Positions 39,419-43,368 of a stretch of DNA of 43,368 nucleotides are shown here, piece by piece. The notes below the pieces were generated by a model that searched no databases, was not told the origin of the DNA, and worked only from the letters and a program-made list of their open reading frames with translations. Position 1 is the stretch's first letter; the number at the start of each line of letters is the position of its first letter. The stretch is taken from the IMG/VR virus record IMGVR_UViG_3300037359_000042, positions 1 to 43,368 of that record; one strand, given 5' to 3'. A program made the position numbers and the translations under genes. This stretch comes from a virus.

Positions 39419-39624
39419 TTCTTACACTCCTCAAGTACCTGATTCAAAGTCTCGGTCATTCGCTTAATAAAAATCTGGGCCAGTTCCTCAATTTCGGTTT
39501 TGTATTCTTCTGCCCAGAGGTCCCCATATTCTTTGAGGATCATAAGGTGTGCGGGGGACCCGTCAGGCCACGTACAGTGCCCCCACCAACAATCCTGACC
39601 CAGAGGAATTCCGATGGCGGTCAT
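39415..39624 (-). CDS. Hypothetical protein, 69 residues
   Basis: ATG 39624, ATGA overlaps with both neighbours. CWWGHCTWPDGSPAHLM has two Cys and two His close together; the rest is a long acidic helix (EEYKTEIEELAQIFIKRM). Unrecognised. Confidence 0.65.
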   Translation of the reverse strand: MTAIGIPLGQDCWWGHCTWPDGSPAHLMILKEYGDLWAEEYKTEIEELAQIFIKRMTETLNQVLEECKK

Positions 39625-39803
39625 TCCTTTACCTCCTTGGCGAGACGGACTAAAATTTTTAGTTGCTCGATTCCGGTTTTTACCAAGTCAAAGAGAGTCT
39701 GATCCACTGTTTCTGGGTATTCTTCCATCCACTTTCTCCACAGGTCGTCCAGTTGCGCCCGGGCGGAGTGGCACGCTTTTTCTACTGATTCTTCTTCCTT
39801 CAT
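39621..39803 (-). CDS. Hypothetical protein, 60 residues
   Basis: ATG 39803, ATGA overlaps both sides. All-helical, acidic (LDDLWRKWMEEYPETVDQ, GIEQLKILVRLAKEVKE). Unrecognised. Confidence 0.65.
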   Translation of the reverse strand: MKEEESVEKACHSARAQLDDLWRKWMEEYPETVDQTLFDLVKTGIEQLKILVRLAKEVKE

Positions 39804-40054
39804 TTCTTCTCCTCAAACCAGCTATCGGTCCATCCAGCCACACCATATCCGTCGATGGATACAATCCAAAGTTCTTTCCATCCCCGGCTCGGGTCTCCTC
39901 CCGGGATAGCTATTTTTGCGCGAAGATTATCAAAATTCACATCCACATAGAATCTCCAGAGTTTCTCGCGTAGATACTCTCCGAGTTCGAAGGGGGATTT
40001 GAACTCTCGTATTACTTCCTCAGTACCCCCGCCGTGGTGGTCGCAGTATTTCAT
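39800..40054 (-). CDS. Hypothetical protein, 84 residues
   Basis: ATG 40054, ATGA overlaps both sides. A CDHHGGG start is followed by a helix and a beta sheet (FYVDVNFDNLRAKIAIPGG, ELWIVSIDGYGVAGW). No family recognised. Confidence 0.65.
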   Translation of the reverse strand: MKYCDHHGGGTEEVIREFKSPFELGEYLREKLWRFYVDVNFDNLRAKIAIPGGDPSRGWKELWIVSIDGYGVAGWTDSWFEEKK

Positions 40055-40383
40055 TTCTTCCTCCGGGGCTTAGGCGTGTCCAGGTAACGGACGAATTCGT
40101 AGACAGTGCTGGACCACAACTCCCCGGAGAAAGGAGAAAAGTAATAGAACACCCAATACGCATCTATCCCTCTAAAAGCCTGGTCTCTTCGAAGCAGTAG
40201 GGACGGTTTCATGGTTTTCCCGCATGTTGTACACATCCCGGATAAAGGAAGAATTGTTCCTGGTTTAGATGGGATTAAATGATGGTTTGGGCACGACAAG
40301 CCGAACACCTCTCTAGTCCGATCTTCTGGTTTCGTCGGTGGATCGACTGGCTCCTCAACTGCTTTGCGTGGCCAAAACCTCAT
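40051..40383 (-). CDS. Small zinc-finger-like protein
   Basis: 110 residues. Start ATG 40383, GAAGGAG seven bases upstream and overlapping the previous stop by ATGA; a longer frame from 40506 is rejected. LSCPNHHLIPSKPGTILPL and MCTTCGKTM place one Cys plus two His and two Cys as probable zinc ligands; the C-terminus is basic (TPKPRRKK). Function unknown. Confidence 0.65.
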   Translation of the reverse strand: MRFWPRKAVEEPVDPPTKPEDRTREVFGLSCPNHHLIPSKPGTILPLSGMCTTCGKTMKPSLLLRRDQAFRGIDAYWVFYYFSPFSGELWSSTVYEFVRYLDTPKPRRKK

Positions 40384-40637
40384 AGGGTCTCCTTCGATAC
40401 GATCTGGAAGTACACGGGTTGGAAAGGACGCCCGAAAGTAAATTGCGAGAAAAGTAGGCTTCCCCCGTTGGCAATTGTTGCCCGCTCCTCGTCTGTGAAC
40501 TCCCACCGGCTGGACATCCGTTTATCATCACCATCAGTGAGAACGGTGGGTATAGGAAGGTACTCTGGTTGATCCTTTGCCAAGAGGAATTCGTAGGGCT
40601 CGGAAAATCCAGGCATGACCGGCGATACAGGTTTCAT
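40380..40637 (-). CDS. Hypothetical protein, 85 residues
   Basis: ATG 40637 with GAAGGAG upstream, rather than the long frame from 40943. The product has a Pro-rich start and RWEFTDEERATIANGGSLLF, a phrase met in small phage proteins that begin a gene with a 'E-R..I..G..L' helix. Overlaps both neighbours by ATGA. Confidence 0.65.
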   Translation of the reverse strand: MKPVSPVMPGFSEPYEFLLAKDQPEYLPIPTVLTDGDDKRMSSRWEFTDEERATIANGGSLLFSQFTFGRPFQPVYFQIVSKETL

Positions 40638-40966
40638 ATTTTCTCCTTCACTATGTAGATCGGATTGGTTTGGAGCGCGACGAGGTCCTCTGCGAGTTTC
40701 ATGTAGACATTCACCATCTTTTCCGTGTCTCCGCAGAGCCGTTCGCCGAAGACCCAAAGGGTATCTTGAAGCTCCTTCGCGTTGGCGGGGAGGTCGTTGT
40801 CCAGATAATGGACAAACGCTTCCGCGTAGTATCTGATAGGTTCGCACTGGATACGGAACATTCCATCGCCGGGCGTCCACGTCGGCTCCGACTTCTTTGG
40901 CATGAGCTTCTCCAGCTTGCTCATCAATGGGTACTTGTACCAAATGCTGTCTTGTTCAGGAAACAT
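40634..40966 (-). CDS. Hypothetical protein, 110 residues
   Basis: ATG 40966 with GGAG upstream; the longer frame from 40999 overlaps the previous gene. Mostly helical (YYAEAFVHYLDNDLPANAKELQ, EKMVNVYMKLAEDLVAL). The 15-bp element at 40799 encodes VHYLD. Unrecognised. Confidence 0.65.
   Translation of the reverse strand: MFPEQDSIWYKYPLMSKLEKLMPKKSEPTWTPGDGMFRIQCEPIRYYAEAFVHYLDNDLPANAKELQDTLWVFGERLCGDTEKMVNVYMKLAEDLVALQTNPIYIVKEKI
40799..40813 (+). repeat. 15-bp element copy opposing transcription
   Basis: Exact GTCCAGATAATGGAC on the plus strand. The coding strand reads VHYLD. Confidence 0.9.
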
Positions 40967-41507
40967 TTTTCTCCTCTTTGACGTGCTTTTTTGCGGCATT
41001 CAATTGTAGAGTCACTCGTTCGATTGTTTCTTGTGCTTCTCGAATCTGACTTTGGTAGTAGCGGACGTTCCAAACCCACGATTTGTCGGGCTTGGTTTTG
41101 GAGAGGAGTCTTTCCGTTTCTTCGGCGTCCCGTTCCTGTTTCAGAACTTCTGCTCGGGCAAGAGCCTCCTCTTTCGTGGCGAAAACGTCTGGTTCCTTCA
41201 AGCACCAACAGCTATTGCTCCCGGCGGAGATTCGATACTCGAAATCCCACGGTTCGGAGGTTTGCTTTTCCACCCCGCAAATTGGCCCTTCTCTGGTTGC
41301 CGGTTCGTAAACGTACCCGCTTCTGCTCCCGTTCGATCCTTCGTACCCTCGTTTACAGTCTTCGCAGTCAATTGTGAAGGTCTCGCCTTCAAGGATAATG
41401 GTCACATATCCTTTACCAGAGCAGCTTATGCAGGGCACCCACTTCGTAGAGGATTGGAGGTAGGCGTGGAAGACATAGTCTCCGAAATTGAATTTTGGCT
41501 TGTTCAT
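40956..41507 (-). CDS. DnaJ-type zinc-finger-like phage protein
   Basis: 183 residues from ATG 41507 with GAGGAG upstream. CISCSGKGYVTI and CEDCKRGYEG near residues 25-57 give two C-x2-C pairs, the first in CxxCxGxG form as in DnaJ zinc ribbons. The C-terminus is a long coiled coil (EALARAEVLKQERDAEETERL, IREAQETIERVTLQL). Probably binds nucleic acid or protein; unknown function. The TATAAT candidate at 41525 lies just before it. Confidence 0.65.
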   Translation of the reverse strand: MNKPKFNFGDYVFHAYLQSSTKWVPCISCSGKGYVTIILEGETFTIDCEDCKRGYEGSNGSRSGYVYEPATREGPICGVEKQTSEPWDFEYRISAGSNSCWCLKEPDVFATKEEALARAEVLKQERDAEETERLLSKTKPDKSWVWNVRYYQSQIREAQETIERVTLQLNAAKKHVKEEKNVS

Positions 41508-41524
41508 TTTGTCTCCTCAGATTC

Positions 41525-41536
41525 ATTATACCACAG
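41525..41536 (-). promoter_or_regulatory. Extended -10 promoter candidate
   Basis: CTGTGGTATAAT, identical to the site at 35012, overlapping the stop of the helicase gene and 18 bases before the next start. No clear -35. Confidence 0.5.
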
Positions 41537-42347
41537 TTTCCGGTTTCTTGCTCTGAAAATCTTTTAGGAACGGAGACGGCTGTCCGCTGTAACTCAGAAT
41601 AAGCCGCTTCTCGGCTCTTGACGCGCCGACAAAGAAAATTGCCCTCTCTTCGCCCAGGTCCGTTGATTTTGCATGGGGCATCAAACCTTCCTGCACGCCC
41701 ACCAGGAAAACCGTGTGGAACTCCAGACCTTTTGCCCCATGCACGGTGGCCAGGGCGACCCCCTTTTTACTCTTCGAGGCCGCAGTTACCTTCCGACAAT
41801 AATCCAAAAACTCTTTGACCGTCTGGTGTTTCGCGGCCAGCTTGCAAAGCTCGACGAGGTTGGCGACAGGATCATTGTCCAGCCCACTGCTTTCCTCCTC
41901 AGCATAGTAATCCCACGCGCGTAAAGACTCCAGAATTTTCTTGAGGGCGTCACCCGGGGGAAGATCGCGGTACCGGCTGAGTGCGTGAATGAACTGGACA
42001 AAGTTGTTAAGAGCTTCCAGGTTCTTGTTCTCGACGAGCGAGTGCGGTTCTTGTGTGAGCAGGTTCCAATACGAAGTATCCTCATCCTTCAATTCCTTGA
42101 GACGTGCCGCGAGCTTCGTCTTGGGCAAGAACTTAGTGACCGCGAACGGTGCTCGAATCGCCTGGGAGAGGAGGTAGTCAGACGGGTACAAGGAACAACC
42201 CAGAAAAGCGAGACTTGTGCGAACCTCATTTTGTGCCCAGAAACCAGCGCGCCCAAGAAGGTGGTAGGGGACGTTAGCTTCTGTCAACGCCTGCTCGAAC
42301 GGTCGGAGCCCGAGATTGGTCCTCGACAAGATTGCCGTCGTGTCCAT
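41526..42347 (-). CDS. C-terminal half of a UvrD/PcrA-type helicase
   Basis: 273 residues from ATG 42347, in TAATG with the upstream stop. The protein starts at helicase motif IV (TAILSRTNLGLRPFEQAL), continues with a 2B-like insert, then motif V (VALATVHGAKGLEFHTVFLVG) and VI (ERAIFFVGASRAEKRLIL). The N-terminal half with Walker A (GxGKT) and DExx box is missing, and the small genes to the right do not contain it. The usual length is 600-700 residues. It may be a split gene whose N-terminal half lies outside, a truncated relic, or a stand-alone modulatory subunit. Clear homology, uncertain activity. Confidence 0.8.
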   Translation of the reverse strand: MDTTAILSRTNLGLRPFEQALTEANVPYHLLGRAGFWAQNEVRTSLAFLGCSLYPSDYLLSQAIRAPFAVTKFLPKTKLAARLKELKDEDTSYWNLLTQEPHSLVENKNLEALNNFVQFIHALSRYRDLPPGDALKKILESLRAWDYYAEEESSGLDNDPVANLVELCKLAAKHQTVKEFLDYCRKVTAASKSKKGVALATVHGAKGLEFHTVFLVGVQEGLMPHAKSTDLGEERAIFFVGASRAEKRLILSYSGQPSPFLKDFQSKKPETVV

Positions 42348-42356
42348 TATCGTTCT
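42342..42356 (-). repeat. Half copy of the 15-bp element at a stop-start junction
   Basis: AGAACGATAATGGAC: only the GATAATGGAC half is kept. It contains the TAA and ATG of two genes. Confidence 0.45.
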
Positions 42357-42532
42357 CCCGGAATCCAGACAATCTTATCGTCTTTTCGCAGGTAGACAGC
42401 CCCACCGCTGACCCACAAGAAGTCTTTGAGTTGTCTGATGGTGAGGTCCTCCGGAGCGACGATTCCCCCTTTTTCCATCGACCACAGGCCGGTGTCCAGG
42501 TAGTCGGCGTACTGCCCAATCGTAATGTCCAT
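42347..42532 (-). CDS. Hypothetical protein, 61 residues
   Basis: ATG 42532 lies in the 15-bp element at 42527, GGAG directly before it. The product is a small alpha/beta protein (TIRQLKDFLWVSGGAVYLRK). TAATG overlap with the helicase. Unrecognised. Confidence 0.65.
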   Translation of the reverse strand: MDITIGQYADYLDTGLWSMEKGGIVAPEDLTIRQLKDFLWVSGGAVYLRKDDKIVWIPGER

Positions 42533-42541
42533 TATCTGGAC
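42527..42541 (-). repeat. 15-bp element copy at a stop-start junction
   Basis: Exact GTCCAGATAATGGAC in sense: upstream gene ends ESR-stop within it, downstream ATG starts in it, and GGAG overlaps its first base. Confidence 0.95.
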
Positions 42542-42936
42542 TCCTTCCCCTCATGCTCTATCGGGAGACTGATGGCGGCCCAGTGGGTCACCTTTATCGG
42601 TTTGCAGTTGCTGCACCACTCCGGCTCAAGAACTTTGGGGTTTTCCGGACGCCACACGAACCCATCCTCTGTCCATTCGCCGGTTGCGGTTCCTATGCTG
42701 GGGTAATAGACTCGGTCGGTCTTAATCAGAACTTGGTCGGTGTCCGGACCTACCGGGCTATTCCGAGGATATCCGTTTTCGACCGGAATCCAGTTTAGTT
42801 CGCCGAGGTGCTGGTACTGCTCGAAGTATCCGCCGCCCTCGAAGTGGTAGCGGACGTATGGGTCGGCCATAGTCACCTTCTCTAGTTTCTTCCCGACAAA
42901 CCACTTCGTGTGAATTTCTTGTATCGTTTCGTTCAT
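42532..42936 (-). CDS. Hypothetical protein, 134 residues
   Basis: The start is ATG 42936 (MNETIQEIHTKWF) with AAGGAG 5-6 bases upstream; a frame from 43062 runs through a real upstream gene and is rejected. Beta-rich with VRYHFEGGGYFEQYQHL and YPSIGTATGEWTEDGFVWRPE; CSNC near the C-terminus. No recognised family. Confidence 0.65.
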   Translation of the reverse strand: MNETIQEIHTKWFVGKKLEKVTMADPYVRYHFEGGGYFEQYQHLGELNWIPVENGYPRNSPVGPDTDQVLIKTDRVYYPSIGTATGEWTEDGFVWRPENPKVLEPEWCSNCKPIKVTHWAAISLPIEHEGKESR

Positions 42937-42958
42937 TCGGACTCCTTGAGTTGATAGG

Positions 42959-43102
42959 TTACAAAGTGGATGGCGGGGGCCCCACAACTGGTTGACACAG
43001 GCGGCAATTGGCAAGTTCTTTCTTCCACCGTTGGTAAAAATCATAAAGAGTTTCTCGCTCAAGCCAAACCTTTGTTATTTCCGGTACAGTTGATTTGTCC
43101 AT
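42959..43102 (-). CDS. Small protein, 47 residues
   Basis: ATG 43102 lies inside the 15-bp element at 43097 with GAGGAG upstream, and the gene runs 47 codons to TAA 42959. The product is helical and charged (VWLERETLYDFYQRWKKEL) and ends NCRLCQP with one C-x2-C pair. Start context and one-base overlap with the gene before it argue for a real gene. Unrecognised. Confidence 0.65.
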   Translation of the reverse strand: MDKSTVPEITKVWLERETLYDFYQRWKKELANCRLCQPVVGPPPSTL

Positions 43103-43111
43103 TATCTGGAC
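43097..43111 (-). repeat. 15-bp element copy at a stop-start junction
   Basis: Exact GTCCAGATAATGGAC in sense: the partial gene ends EESR-stop in it and the 47-residue gene starts in it. Confidence 0.95.
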
Positions 43112-43368
43112 TCCTCTATCGATCCGGCGTCGGAAATGCAGTCCCCAACCTCGCCTAACACACCGAGCAAATTTGACATAAAGCTGCCCATTTGTACGGA
43201 CTCGTTATACACATTCATTTGTTGGTAAGCTGTGCGGACCGGACGAGACTCAAGATACATCCTTCCGATCCCTGTCAGTCTCCAGTACAAGCTGTAGATA
43301 TTAAGCTCCGGGCGGCAGTCTTCTCTTTTAGCGAGGGAGGGCTCCTCCCATTCCTCTCTGCATATCTG
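43102..43368 (-). CDS. Hypothetical protein, 5' end beyond the right edge
   Basis: The frame stays open from the stop at 43102 to the window edge, giving at least 88 residues without an obvious start; a TTG at 43290 has no ribosome binding site. The visible part begins acidic and Cys-containing, then helical (YWRLTGIGRMYLESR, NLLGVLGEVGDCISDAG). Unrecognised. It is not the missing N-terminal half of the helicase: no GxGKT is seen in the visible part. Confidence 0.6.
   Translation of the reverse strand, partial: QICREEWEEPSLAKREDCRPELNIYSLYWRLTGIGRMYLESRPVRTAYQQMNVYNESVQMGSFMSNLLGVLGEVGDCISDAGSIEESR

Noticed and set aside
40637-40943. Long N-terminal extension of the gene ending at 40380
   Set aside because: It runs in another frame through the 40634-40966 gene, is of low complexity with many Arg and Pro, and a good ribosome binding site lies before ATG 40637.
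4021-43111. CRISPR array made of the 15-bp repeats
   Set aside because: Spacing is irregular (hundreds to thousands of bases), most copies lie in genes and no cas genes are present.
1-43368. tRNA genes or integration sites
   Set aside because: No cloverleaf-like sequence, integrase or long direct repeats were noticed on reading; a dedicated tRNA scan was not possible.

Overview
The window is part of a tailed bacteriophage genome (Caudoviricetes). The gene content suggests a podovirus-like short-tailed phage. It has a tail fibre followed by adaptor-like and nozzle-like tail genes, a run of putative ejection (internal virion) proteins, and one giant 3082-residue polyvalent virion protein. Terminase, portal, major capsid, DNA polymerase, RNA polymerase, integrase and a recognisable repressor are not seen, so this is a fragment: an open frame runs off each edge. 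The host cannot be named. Ribosome binding sites are of the GGAG/AAGGAG type and starts are mostly ATG.

Layout. 1-22681 is transcribed rightward and is structural: tail fibre (5' end missing), a LamG-like secreted or receptor-binding protein, adaptor-like protein, tail nozzle-like protein, small membrane proteins (lysis candidates), a GNAT-like protein, three putative ejection-related proteins and the giant protein. 22682-22852 is a convergent intergenic region with two hairpins. 22853-43368 is transcribed leftward and is the early/replication arm. It is a tight train of about 45 mostly small genes joined by ATGA or TAATG overlaps. These include a LMW phosphatase-like protein, HNH, Endo VII-like and GIY-YIG nucleases, three calcineurin-type phosphoesterases, a DHH phosphoesterase, an FmdB-like zinc ribbon, a degenerate SleB-like hydrolase, a small sigma factor, a sliding clamp, a primase-helicase, putative replication initiators beside an iteron-bearing candidate origin, a RecB-like nuclease and the C-terminal half of a UvrD-type helicase.

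Most striking signal. A 15-bp element, 5'-GTCCRRATAATGGAC-3' read leftward, occurs about 30 times between 4 kb and the right edge (18 exact copies, the rest with one or more changes). It lies inside genes and between them. In the leftward arm 18 of 20 copies have the same orientation as transcription. Several sit exactly on stop-start junctions and carry the stop codon, the start codon and the edge of the ribosome binding site. Inside genes they recur as the peptide V(R/Q)IMD or P(D/N)NG. As RNA, the leftward sense strand can fold into a 5-bp stem with a 5-base loop, the size of a lambda-type boxB hairpin. The element is either a genome-wide operator (stoperator-like) or an RNA hairpin. I know of no named element that matches it.

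Working together: clamp, primase-helicase, initiators and origin would replicate the genome; the RecB-like, Endo VII-like and helicase proteins would process recombining DNA; the sigma factor may redirect host RNA polymerase, perhaps to the rightward structural genes; the ejection proteins and giant protein would be packaged and delivered with the DNA.
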